From: DATEPR01 sp036503065
GTDB lineage: Bacteria > Actinomycetota > Actinomycetes > Mycobacteriales > Pseudonocardiaceae
Assembly (NCBI GenBank): GCA_036503065.1
Contig: DASXXM010000462.1
Location: 1 to 12,558, forward strand
Direction of reading: 5' to 3'
DNA length: 12,558 nucleotides
Part shown: piece by piece, positions 1 through 5,898 of the stretch
Position numbering within the stretch: the stretch's first letter is position 1
Layout: each line of letters starts with the position of its first letter
The notes under the pieces: model-generated
What the model saw: only the letters and a program-made list of their open reading frames with translations
Told to the model about the DNA's origin: nothing
Databases searched by the model: none
Program-made: the position numbers and the translations under genes

Positions 1-495
1 GTGGTGTCGTCGATGGCCGCCGTGGTGCACATCCCGGGCAACGCGCCCTACAACGCGGCCAAGGCCGGGGTCGAGGCGTTCGCCAACACGCTGCGGGCGG
101 AAGTGCGGCACCTCGGGGTCGATGTCGGTGTGGCGCATCCCACCTGGATCGCCACGGACATGGTCAACAGCGCGGACGCGCACCCGGTGTTCGGCCCGCT
201 GCGCAGGACGATGCCGACGGCGTTGGGCCGGACCTATCCGCTCTCGGTCGCGGTCGACGGGTTCGAGAAGGGCATCGTCCGCCGGTCGAGGACCATTCAC
301 ATCCCGTCGTCGTTGCTGCTGGTCAAGCTGCTGCGGGCGCTGTTGCCGCCGGTCGTGGAGCGCGGCGCGCGCCGGATCGTGCCGAACGCGGACGCCGCCG
401 CGCTGGCCGATGTCGAGCAGCGCGGGGCGGCAGCGTCCGCGCCGGTGGGGCCCGGTGGGGCGGCGGCCATGCGGGCACACGAGCAGGCGAGCTGA
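1..495 (+). CDS. Short-chain dehydrogenase/reductase, C-terminal part (5' truncated)
   Basis: This is the C-terminal 164 codons of an NAD(P)-dependent short-chain dehydrogenase/reductase. The reading frame is open at the left edge, so the GTG at base 1 is probably an internal valine rather than the start. The Rossmann nucleotide-binding half lies outside the window. The catalytic triad is visible: a Ser at residue 4 of the fragment (VSS), then Tyr17 and Lys21 in PYNAAKAG. The Ser-Tyr spacing of 13 and the YxxxK spacing are those of classical SDRs. The following segment, ending in HPTWIATDMV, resembles the substrate-loop region after the active site. The long Ala/Gly-rich tail after about residue 120 is typical of actinobacterial SDRs of about 290 residues. 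The substrate cannot be told from this fragment. The gene ends 99 bases before the sigma factor start. Confidence 0.88.
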   Translation: MVSSMAAVVHIPGNAPYNAAKAGVEAFANTLRAEVRHLGVDVGVAHPTWIATDMVNSADAHPVFGPLRRTMPTALGRTYPLSVAVDGFEKGIVRRSRTIHIPSSLLLVKLLRALLPPVVERGARRIVPNADAAALADVEQRGAAASAPVGPGGAAAMRAHEQAS

Positions 496-497
496 TC

Positions 498-512
498 GAA
501 TCGGTACGATTC
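498..512. promoter_or_regulatory. Perfect 6-3-6 inverted repeat upstream of the sigma factor gene
   Basis: GAATCG-GTA-CGATTC is a perfect 6-bp inverted repeat with a 3-base centre. It begins two bases after the SDR stop codon and lies about 80 bases before the sigma factor start. It overlaps a TACGAT hexamer (505-510) that resembles a -10 box, although no good -35 element is visible. The size fits a small operator, but it is too short and lacks a T tract for an intrinsic terminator. Which protein would bind is unknown. Confidence 0.3.
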
Positions 513-594
513 ACCCGGATGCCCTCCCCTTCTGCGGGACGGCAGCGGTCGCGTGTCTCGGCGCACCCGGTACGGTCTCCACGTGGGAGGGGAC

Positions 595-1176
595 GTGGCC
601 GAACCCAGTAGTGAGCAACCGCCCAGCGTCGAACAGACACTGGGCCACCTGCGTGCGATCGATGGCGGTGAGCGGGCCGAGCAGGCCGCGCCGATGACCC
701 TGGAGGACCTGTACCGCACGCACCGCATGCGGCTGGTCCGGCTGGCACTGCTGCTGGTGGACGAGGTGTCCACGGCCGAGGACGTGGTGCAGGAGGCGTT
801 CGCCGGCCTGCACCGCAACTGGGGCGGCCTTCGTGACTCGGCGGCGGCCATCGGCTACCTGCGTACCGCGGTGGTGAACGGGTCACGCAGCGTGTTGCGC
901 AGGCGCAAGACCGCGCGGGACTACACGCCGCCGCACGCGCCCAACGCCCGTTCCGCGGAGAGCCTCGCCATGCTCACGGCCGAACACCAGGCCGTGGTCA
1001 GCGCGCTTTCCCAACTGCCGCCGCGTCAGCGCGAGGTCCTTGTGCTGCGGTATTACGGCAACCTGACCGAGGCGGAGATCGCCCAGGCGGCCAACATCTC
1101 CAAGGGCACGGTCAAGTCGACGGCCAGCCGGGCGCTGGAAGCTCTCCAGAAGATCATGGCGGGCACCACCCCCTGA
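595..1176 (+). CDS. ECF RNA polymerase sigma factor, SigE family
   Basis: This is an extracytoplasmic-function sigma-70 factor of 193 residues that would direct RNA polymerase core to a set of stress or envelope promoters. Region 2 spans about residues 36-105 (LYRTHRMRLVRLALLL, then the conserved AEDVVQEAF and a C-terminal RRR). Region 4 spans about 133-184 and contains LPPRQREVLVLRYYGNLTEAEIA followed by the helix-turn-helix ISKGTVKSTASRAL. The wording fits the actinobacterial SigE-family group. GTG 595 is chosen because GGGAGGGG (585-592) lies just before it. An in-frame GTG at 583 is an alternative: it sits 6 bases after TACGGT (571-576), a possible leaderless -10. ATG 694 would remove the unusual 33-residue N-terminal extension. 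No anti-sigma gene is adjacent, since the next gene is nagK. The target regulon is unknown. Confidence 0.9.
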   Translation: MAEPSSEQPPSVEQTLGHLRAIDGGERAEQAAPMTLEDLYRTHRMRLVRLALLLVDEVSTAEDVVQEAFAGLHRNWGGLRDSAAAIGYLRTAVVNGSRSVLRRRKTARDYTPPHAPNARSAESLAMLTAEHQAVVSALSQLPPRQREVLVLRYYGNLTEAEIAQAANISKGTVKSTASRALEALQKIMAGTTP

Positions 1177-1187
1177 CCGGCCGAAAG

Positions 1188-1215
1188 CTGACCGCGATTG
1201 GCCCATTGGTATAGA
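1188..1215 (+). promoter_or_regulatory. Putative nagKA promoter (-35 CTGACC, -10 TATAGA)
   Basis: CTGACC (1188-1193) and TATAGA (1210-1215) are separated by 16 bases and could form a housekeeping-type promoter, with transcription starting near 1222. The -10 hexamer lies inside the dre operator, so a bound DasR-type repressor would block polymerase. No Shine-Dalgarno sequence precedes the nagK GTG. A second -10-like hexamer, CAAGAT (1236-1241), ends 8 bases before that codon and would give a near-leaderless transcript. Confidence 0.4.
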
Positions 1216-1220
1216 CCAGA
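1205..1220. promoter_or_regulatory. DasR-responsive element (dre-like operator)
   Basis: ATTGGTATAGACCAGA contains the near-palindromic core TGGTAT/AGACCA. On the minus strand it reads TCTGGTCTATACCAAT, which matches 13 of 16 positions of the published Streptomyces dre consensus ACTGGTCTAGACCACT as I remember it. DasR is a GntR-family repressor of amino-sugar uptake and metabolism genes, released by glucosamine-6-phosphate or related ligands. In Streptomyces coelicolor the nagK-nagA operon is a known DasR target. The site lies 29 bases before the nagK start and overlaps the putative -10, which suits repression. DasR itself is not in this window. Confidence 0.8.
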
Positions 1221-1249
1221 GCGGTCGGTATGGCGCAAGATCTGTACCC

Positions 1250-2191
1250 GTGGCCAACCCCATCACGCTGCTCGCCGTCGACGTAGGCGGCACCGAGATC
1301 AAGGCCGCCCTGCTGAGCGCCGAATCCGGCACGCCGACGGGGCAGGCCGAACTGACCGTGCTGGCCCGTGCCCGGCGGACGACCCCGCGCGGCACGGATG
1401 GGACCGGCACGGCAAACGCCGTGGTCAGCGAGGTCGCGTCGTTGGCGGCCGAGTTCGGTGCGCGGTATCCGGTGGCGGCCGTCGGGGTGGTGGCGCCCGG
1501 CATCGTGCACGACGGCATCGGGGTCTATTCGGCGAATCTGGGGTGGCGCGACTTCCCGTTCCGGGCCGCGTTGGCGGCGGTGCTGAGCCAGCCCGTTGCG
1601 TTCGGTCACGACGTCGCGGCGGGCGGTCTGGCCGAACAGCGGATGGGCGCGGCCCGTGGTTACCAAGATGTTGTCGTCATGCCGATCGGCACCGGCATCG
1701 CGGGCGCGGTGATCATGGACGGCGCCCTGCGCACCGGCGGCGGTTACGCGGGTGAGATCGGTCACGTCGACGTCGGACACGGCCTACCCTGCGGTTGTGG
1801 CCTGACCGGCTGCATGGAGGCGATGGCCTCCTCGGCCGCGATCGCCCGCCGGTACGCCGAGAAAACCGGTCGGTCGGTACCGGGCGCCGCCGAGGTGCTG
1901 GCCGCGGTGGCCGAGGGTGACGCGGTGGCCGTCGAGGTGTGGCACGACGCGGTGGACGCGCTCGCCCGCGGTATCCGGGTGCTGGCGACGCTGCTGGGGC
2001 CCGAGGTGGTGGTGCTCGGCGGCGGGCTCGCGCTGGCCGGTGACGGACTGCTCGCGCCGGTGGCCGAGCGCTTGGCGGAACTGCTCACCTTCCAGCGCCG
2101 CCCGGAACTACGGCTGGCCGAACTGGGCGACGAAGCCGGGTGCCTTGGTGCGGGCCTGCTCGCGCTCGCGGAGATCGAGGGGGAATCATGA
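1250..2191 (+). CDS. nagK: ROK-family sugar kinase, likely N-acetylglucosamine kinase
   Basis: This 313-residue ROK-family kinase is predicted to phosphorylate cytosolic N-acetylglucosamine with ATP to give N-acetylglucosamine-6-phosphate. The N-terminal phosphate-binding loop is DVGGTEIKA (from residue 11). The likely catalytic aspartate is D121 in GHDVAAG, and the second ATP-site motif is PIGTGIAGAV (145-154). The ROK signature GEIGHVDVGHG (168-178) is followed by the zinc site: His172 plus Cys181, Cys183 and Cys188 in CGCGLTGCME. GTG 1250 is the only reasonable start and gives an N-terminus right before the first strand. The stop overlaps the nagA start as ATGA, so the two are translationally coupled. 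ROK sequence alone does not separate glucokinase from N-acetylglucosamine kinase. That choice rests on the coupled nagA and the upstream dre site. Confidence 0.88.
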   Translation: MANPITLLAVDVGGTEIKAALLSAESGTPTGQAELTVLARARRTTPRGTDGTGTANAVVSEVASLAAEFGARYPVAAVGVVAPGIVHDGIGVYSANLGWRDFPFRAALAAVLSQPVAFGHDVAAGGLAEQRMGAARGYQDVVVMPIGTGIAGAVIMDGALRTGGGYAGEIGHVDVGHGLPCGCGLTGCMEAMASSAAIARRYAEKTGRSVPGAAEVLAAVAEGDAVAVEVWHDAVDALARGIRVLATLLGPEVVVLGGGLALAGDGLLAPVAERLAELLTFQRRPELRLAELGDEAGCLGAGLLALAEIEGES

Positions 2192-3363
2192 CAACGACGT
2201 CGACGCCTACGGTGCTGCGGGGCGGCCGGATCGTCACACCCGACGGGGTGATCGAACAAGGCTGGCTCACTGTCCGTGACGGCATCATCGACCAGGTCGG
2301 CGCCGGACTGCCGGGGGTGAACGGCACCGGTCCCGCCGAACCCGGCGCGTACGTCGTCGATCTGGACGGCCGGTGGGTGCTGCCCGGTTTCGTGGACATC
2401 CACTGCCACGGCGGCGGTGGCGCCTCGTACACCGAGACGAACCCGGACCGCCTGGCCACCGCGGCCGCCGCCCACCGCAGACACGGCACCACGACCACGA
2501 TGGCCAGCCTCGTCTCCAGTCCGATAGACAACCTGGTCAACCAGATCTCCGGCCTGTCGGACCTGGTGTCCGACGGCCAGTTCGCCGGCATCCACCTGGA
2601 GGGCCCGTTCATCTCCGCGGCCCGGTGCGGCGCCCACGATCCCGCCGTGCTGATCCCGCCGGACAAGGACTCGGTCACGGCGCTGTTGAAGGCCGGCAAG
2701 GGCGCCATCCGAATGGTCACCCTCGCACCGGAACTCGACGGTGCCCTGGACGCGGTCCGCAGGTTCGTGGACGCGGGCGTGATCGTCGCGATCGGCCACA
2801 CCGACGCGACGCTGGCCCAGGTACTGCCCGCGGTCGACGCGGGCGCCACGGTGGCCACCCACCTGTTCAACGGCATGCGCCCGCTGCACCACCGCGAGCC
2901 CGGCCCGATCGGCGCCCTGCTGGACGACGAACGGGTGACGGTCGAACTGATCTGCGACCTGGTCCACCTGCACCCGACCGTGGTCCGGATGGCCGCCCGA
3001 CACGCGGGCCAGCGCAGGACGGTGTTGGTAACCGACGCCATGGCCGCCGCTGGGGTGGGTGACGGCGTGTACCAGGTCGGCGCCCTGCGCGTCACGGTCC
3101 GTGACGGCGTGCCAACCCTGGACGGCGGCGGCGCGCTGGCCGCCAGCACCCTCACCCTGGACGCGGCCGTGCGGAACTTCGTGCAGACGTGCGGCATGAC
3201 GATCGTCGACGCGGCAGCCGCGGTCTCCGCCCGCCCGGCGCAACTGCTGGGCCAACAGGGCCGAATCGGCACCATCGCCCCCGGCGCGGTGGCCGACCTG
3301 GTGTTGCTGAACGAGGCACTGCACACCACCCAGGTGATGCACGACGGCATCTGGGTCGAATAA
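2188..3363 (+). CDS. nagA: N-acetylglucosamine-6-phosphate deacetylase
   Basis: NagA (391 residues) is a metal-dependent amidohydrolase that removes acetate from N-acetylglucosamine-6-phosphate, giving glucosamine-6-phosphate for glycolysis or cell-wall synthesis. Visible active-site residues are His72 and His74 (GFVDIHCHGGG), Glu138 (GIHLEGPF), His204 (IGHTDA), His225 (THLFNGMRPLHH), His260 (CDLVHLHP) and catalytic Asp283 (LVTDAMAAAG). Their order and spacing follow the E. coli enzyme (Glu131, His195, His216, His251, Asp273). The HxH pair is the kind seen in two-metal NagA enzymes such as that of Bacillus subtilis; E. coli has a Gln/Asn pair there. The start at ATG 2188 overlaps the nagK stop by ATGA and follows GAGGGGGA (2177-2184). 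An in-frame ATG at 2140 lies inside nagK and is unlikely. Length is normal for the family. Confidence 0.95.
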   Translation: MTTTSTPTVLRGGRIVTPDGVIEQGWLTVRDGIIDQVGAGLPGVNGTGPAEPGAYVVDLDGRWVLPGFVDIHCHGGGGASYTETNPDRLATAAAAHRRHGTTTTMASLVSSPIDNLVNQISGLSDLVSDGQFAGIHLEGPFISAARCGAHDPAVLIPPDKDSVTALLKAGKGAIRMVTLAPELDGALDAVRRFVDAGVIVAIGHTDATLAQVLPAVDAGATVATHLFNGMRPLHHREPGPIGALLDDERVTVELICDLVHLHPTVVRMAARHAGQRRTVLVTDAMAAAGVGDGVYQVGALRVTVRDGVPTLDGGGALAASTLTLDAAVRNFVQTCGMTIVDAAAAVSARPAQLLGQQGRIGTIAPGAVADLVLLNEALHTTQVMHDGIWVE

Positions 3364-3400
3364 CTCCCGTCTGACCTGTCGCCCGATGGACAATCCACCC

Positions 3401-4192
3401 ATGAGCGACTACACCCTGCCCCGGTCCACGGGGGTGCGGACCGAGCAGGAGCGCCTTGCGCTGATCCAGGGTTACCAGGACCCGCACACGATCCGGCACC
3501 TCACCGGCGTCGGCGTGGCGTCGGGCTGGCGGTGCCTGGACGCCGGCGCGGGTGCCGGCTCCATCACCCGCTGGCTGTGCGACCGGGTGGGCGCGTCCGG
3601 CTCGGTCCTGGCGACGGATCTGGACACGGAGTTGTTGGACCGGATCGAGGCCCCGAACCTCACGGTCCAACGACACGACATCCGTACCGATCCACTGCCG
3701 GACGACCGGTTCGATCTGGTCCACACCCGACTGGTGCTGCTGCACGTACCGGAACGTGCGGCAGTGTTGGACCGGCTCGTCCGCACCGCTCGCCCCGGCG
3801 GCCGAATCGTGGTCGGCGACATCGACTTCACCACCATCCGCCTTGCCCACCACGATCCGATCTTCGAACGTTTCACCAAGATCTTCGATACCGCCGTCCG
3901 CCAGGCAGGCTGGGATCCCGCCTGCGGCCCCCAACTCCCGTCGATGCTGGAGCGCCAGGGCCTGACCGGGGTGGCGGCGGAGATGGTGCGCAACTACCAA
4001 CGCGGCAGGTCGGCCGCGCCGGCCATCCTGGCCATGACCTATCAACGCCTACGCCCGCTGGTGATCGATTGCGGCGTCACACCGGACGAGTTCGATCACG
4101 TCCAGGCACTGCTGTCCGATCCGGCGGTCGCCATCGACGGCCCGGCGCTGTGGGCGGCGTGGGGCACCCGACCCGTGGCACAGTTGGGTTGA
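3401..4192 (+). CDS. Class I SAM-dependent methyltransferase
   Basis: This is a 263-residue methyltransferase with the seven-strand class I fold, soluble and cytosolic. Motif I is LDAGAGAGSIT (46-56). The acidic residue at the end of strand 2 is in LATDLD (69-74), the motif II region is RHDIRTDPLP, and motif III is the strand FDLVHTRLVLLHV (104-116) followed by LDRLVRTARPGGRIVVGD, the typical post-II region. The C-terminal half (after about 150) is helical and probably sets substrate choice, which cannot be read from sequence. ATG 3401 is preferred: GACAAT (3389-3394) ends 6 bases before it, which suits a leaderless mRNA. In-frame ATG 3386 would add five residues, and neither has a Shine-Dalgarno sequence. 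It follows nagA by 37 bases and the hydrolase by 17, so partial cotranscription is possible. No functional link to amino-sugar use is evident. Confidence 0.88.
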   Translation: MSDYTLPRSTGVRTEQERLALIQGYQDPHTIRHLTGVGVASGWRCLDAGAGAGSITRWLCDRVGASGSVLATDLDTELLDRIEAPNLTVQRHDIRTDPLPDDRFDLVHTRLVLLHVPERAAVLDRLVRTARPGGRIVVGDIDFTTIRLAHHDPIFERFTKIFDTAVRQAGWDPACGPQLPSMLERQGLTGVAAEMVRNYQRGRSAAPAILAMTYQRLRPLVIDCGVTPDEFDHVQALLSDPAVAIDGPALWAAWGTRPVAQLG

Positions 4193-4209
4193 GCAACCAA
4201 GGGGGAACC

Positions 4210-4821
4210 ATGACGGAGCTGGTGCTGTTTCATTCGGTCCTGGGCCTACGACCCGCGGTTTCATCGTGGGCGGAACGCCTACGCGGGGCAGGCCACATTG
4301 TCCACGTACCGGATCTGTACGGCGGCGAGGTGTTCGACAGCTACCAGGACGGCGACGACTTCGTACAGTCGTTCGGCGGCTACCCGGAACTACTGAGACG
4401 CACCGAGGCGGCAGTGGCCGACCTGCGCAAAGACCTCGTCTACGCGGGCTTCTCCAACGGCGCGGGCGGCGCGACGTACCTGTGCACAACGCGACCAGGA
4501 GCCCGCGGCGCCCTACTGATGCACGGAATGCTGCCGCTGTCGGTGATCGAGCAGGTGACCGGCGAGCCGGCGGCCTGGCCCGACTCGGTCCCGACGCAGT
4601 TGCACTACGGCCGAGACGACCCGTTCCGCCCCGAATCCGGCGTGGTCAGCTTCAGCGGCGACGTCACCAGCGCGGGCGCCCCGTTCGAATACTTCGAGTA
4701 CCCGGTGGCCGGCCACCTCTTCGGTGACCCCGACCTATCCGACGAGTACGACGAGGCAGCCGCCGAACTGATGTTCGCCCGAGCCCTGGACTTCCTGGCC
4801 CGCCCCGGCATCGCCGAGTGA
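4210..4821 (+). CDS. Dienelactone hydrolase family alpha/beta hydrolase
   Basis: This 203-residue protein has the size and fold of the dienelactone hydrolase family. The nucleophile elbow is AGFSNGAGG with Ser82, where classical dienelactone hydrolases carry Cys. The acid is in YGRDDPF (Asp136 or Asp137) and the histidine is His169 in VAGHLF. DLYGGE (35-40) carries the conserved glutamate region of the family. The Ser nucleophile points to a general esterase or hydrolase rather than a true dienelactone hydrolase, and the substrate is unknown. The start is well supported by AAGGGGG (4199-4205), four bases before the ATG. Codon use is looser than in the neighbours: five CTA leucine codons, one AGA, several CGA arginines and two GTA, all rare in GC-rich actinomycete genes. 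It may be coexpressed with the methyltransferase 17 bases upstream. Confidence 0.88.
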   Translation: MTELVLFHSVLGLRPAVSSWAERLRGAGHIVHVPDLYGGEVFDSYQDGDDFVQSFGGYPELLRRTEAAVADLRKDLVYAGFSNGAGGATYLCTTRPGARGALLMHGMLPLSVIEQVTGEPAAWPDSVPTQLHYGRDDPFRPESGVVSFSGDVTSAGAPFEYFEYPVAGHLFGDPDLSDEYDEAAAELMFARALDFLARPGIAE

Positions 4822-4857
4822 ACCAACTCTCGAGTCACGGCCGGCGGCGGGCTGGGT

Positions 4858-4863
4858 TACCGT
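4858..4863 (+). promoter_or_regulatory. Possible -10 element (TACCGT) for a leaderless transcript
   Basis: TACCGT fits the actinobacterial TANNNT -10 pattern and ends 7 bases before the GTG start of the small membrane protein, so transcription could start at or next to the start codon. No Shine-Dalgarno sequence or convincing -35 hexamer is seen. The same hexamer at the same distance occurs before the DedA gene. Confidence 0.35.
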
Positions 4864-4870
4864 CAGTGGT

Positions 4871-5179
4871 GTGACCGAACCGCCCGACCCGGAGCGGCTG
4901 CTCGCCGAGGCGTTGCGCGCGCAGGCCGTGCGGGCGCCCGTGCAGTCGACCGGGCCCGTCACGCCGGATCCGCCGCTCGAGCTGCTGTCCGGCACCGACT
5001 ACCTGCTGTCCGGCCGAGTGTCGGACACCGTCGGCCTGCCGACCGGCCCGGTCGCGGCGCCCACCACCACCCGGCTGCCGGTCGCGCCGCGCCAGGTGTC
5101 GGCGTGGTGGATCGTGTTGCTGGCCGTGCTGCTCGGTCTGGCGGCGGGGGCCGTGGTGGGTCTGCTCAGCATCGTCTGA
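4871..5179 (+). CDS. Small protein with a single C-terminal transmembrane segment
   Basis: This 102-residue protein is not assigned to a named family. Residues 1-78 are hydrophilic and rich in proline, alanine and threonine. The first 20 residues (PERLLAEALRAQAV) could form a short amphipathic helix. Residues 79-101 (WWIVLLAVLLGLAAGAVVGL and following) form one strong membrane segment that ends the protein. There is no signal peptide and no charged tail after the segment. It therefore looks tail-anchored, with most of the protein in the cytoplasm. GTG 4871 is chosen because it is 7 bases after a TACCGT -10-like hexamer and no Shine-Dalgarno alternative exists. The GTG at 4866 runs straight into a stop. 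The DedA gene begins 53 bases after its stop, so a membrane-related role together with DedA is possible but unproven. Confidence 0.7.
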   Translation: MTEPPDPERLLAEALRAQAVRAPVQSTGPVTPDPPLELLSGTDYLLSGRVSDTVGLPTGPVAAPTTTRLPVAPRQVSAWWIVLLAVLLGLAAGAVVGLLSIV

Positions 5180-5219
5180 CCGGGCGGCCACTCTCAGGCA
5201 ACGCCAAGACGTGCCCCTG

Positions 5220-5225
5220 TACCGT
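5220..5225 (+). promoter_or_regulatory. Possible -10 element (TACCGT) for the DedA gene
   Basis: TACCGT lies 7 bases before GTG 5233 and 10 bases before ATG 5236. This repeats the arrangement at 4858-4863. There is no Shine-Dalgarno sequence and no clear -35 box, so a leaderless transcript is plausible and would favour the GTG as start. Confidence 0.35.
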
Positions 5226-5232
5226 GGTCGCC

Positions 5233-5898
5233 GTGATGTCGCACGCGCTTACCACCACTGTCGCGCTCGGTCCGCAGTGGCTGGATCCGAACTACCTGGT
5301 GAGTTCCCTTGGCGGCCTGGTGGTGCCGATCGTCGCGCTCATCATCTTCGCCGAATGCGGGATTCTGATCGGGTTCTTCCTGCCCGGCGACTCGTTGCTC
5401 TTTCCGCTCGGGCTGTTCATCGCGCACGGCAGTGTGCAGACGCCGCTGTGGATCGCGTGTCTGGTGATGAGCGCGTGCGCGATTCTCGGCAACATCGTTG
5501 GCTACTTCATCGGCTACGCGGCCGGGCCGAAACTGTTCAACAAGCCCGATTCCAAGCTGTTCCGCCGTGAGTACGTGGACCGCACGCACATGTTCTTCGA
5601 GCGCTACGGCAACCGGGCGATCTTCCTGGCCCGGTTTGTCCCGATCATCCGCACGTTCATCACGGCCGTGGCCGGGGTCGGCCGGATGGAACGCGGCCGC
5701 TACTTCAGCATCAGTGCGATCAGCGGTGTGGTGTGGGCGTCCGCCGTGCTGGTCGCCGGCTATTTCCTCGGCCAGATCACGTTCGTCAGCAAGAACATCG
5801 ACCTGATCCTGGTGCTGATCGTGGTGATCTCGATCATCCCGATGGTGATCGAGTGGGCCCGCCACCGCCGTGAGCGCAGGGCCGAGCTATACCGCTGA
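5233..5898 (+). CDS. DedA/SNARE-associated family integral membrane protein
   Basis: This 221-residue polytopic membrane protein belongs to the DedA (SNARE-associated/VTT) family. Members are linked to lipid flipping or transport across the cytoplasmic membrane and to envelope homeostasis. Numbered from ATG 5236, the first re-entrant region carries the family Glu40 (FAECGILIGFFLPGD) and the PGD motif (50-52). The second carries FLARFVPIIRTFITAVAG (130-147), with conserved Arg133, Pro136, Arg139 and Gly147. Further hydrophobic segments are at about 71-96, 157-180 and 188-206. The C-terminus is basic (ARHRRERR), so it probably lies in the cytoplasm. GTG 5233 and ATG 5236 are adjacent; GTG is used here because of the leaderless-type TACCGT upstream, but ATG is equally possible. 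The 3' end overlaps the convergent FAD oxidase gene by 12 bases. Confidence 0.92.
   Translation: MMSHALTTTVALGPQWLDPNYLVSSLGGLVVPIVALIIFAECGILIGFFLPGDSLLFPLGLFIAHGSVQTPLWIACLVMSACAILGNIVGYFIGYAAGPKLFNKPDSKLFRREYVDRTHMFFERYGNRAIFLARFVPIIRTFITAVAGVGRMERGRYFSISAISGVVWASAVLVAGYFLGQITFVSKNIDLILVLIVVISIIPMVIEWARHRRERRAELYR

Noticed and set aside
505..510. TACGAT as a -10 box for the sigma factor
   Set aside because: There is no -35 element at a normal distance, and the hexamer is part of the inverted repeat, so evidence is too weak for a promoter call.
1762..3402. A 546-codon open frame on the minus strand across nagK-nagA
   Set aside because: It is antisense to two clearly recognised enzymes, has a low-complexity Arg/Ser/Ala-rich product and no motif. 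Such frames arise from high third-position GC.
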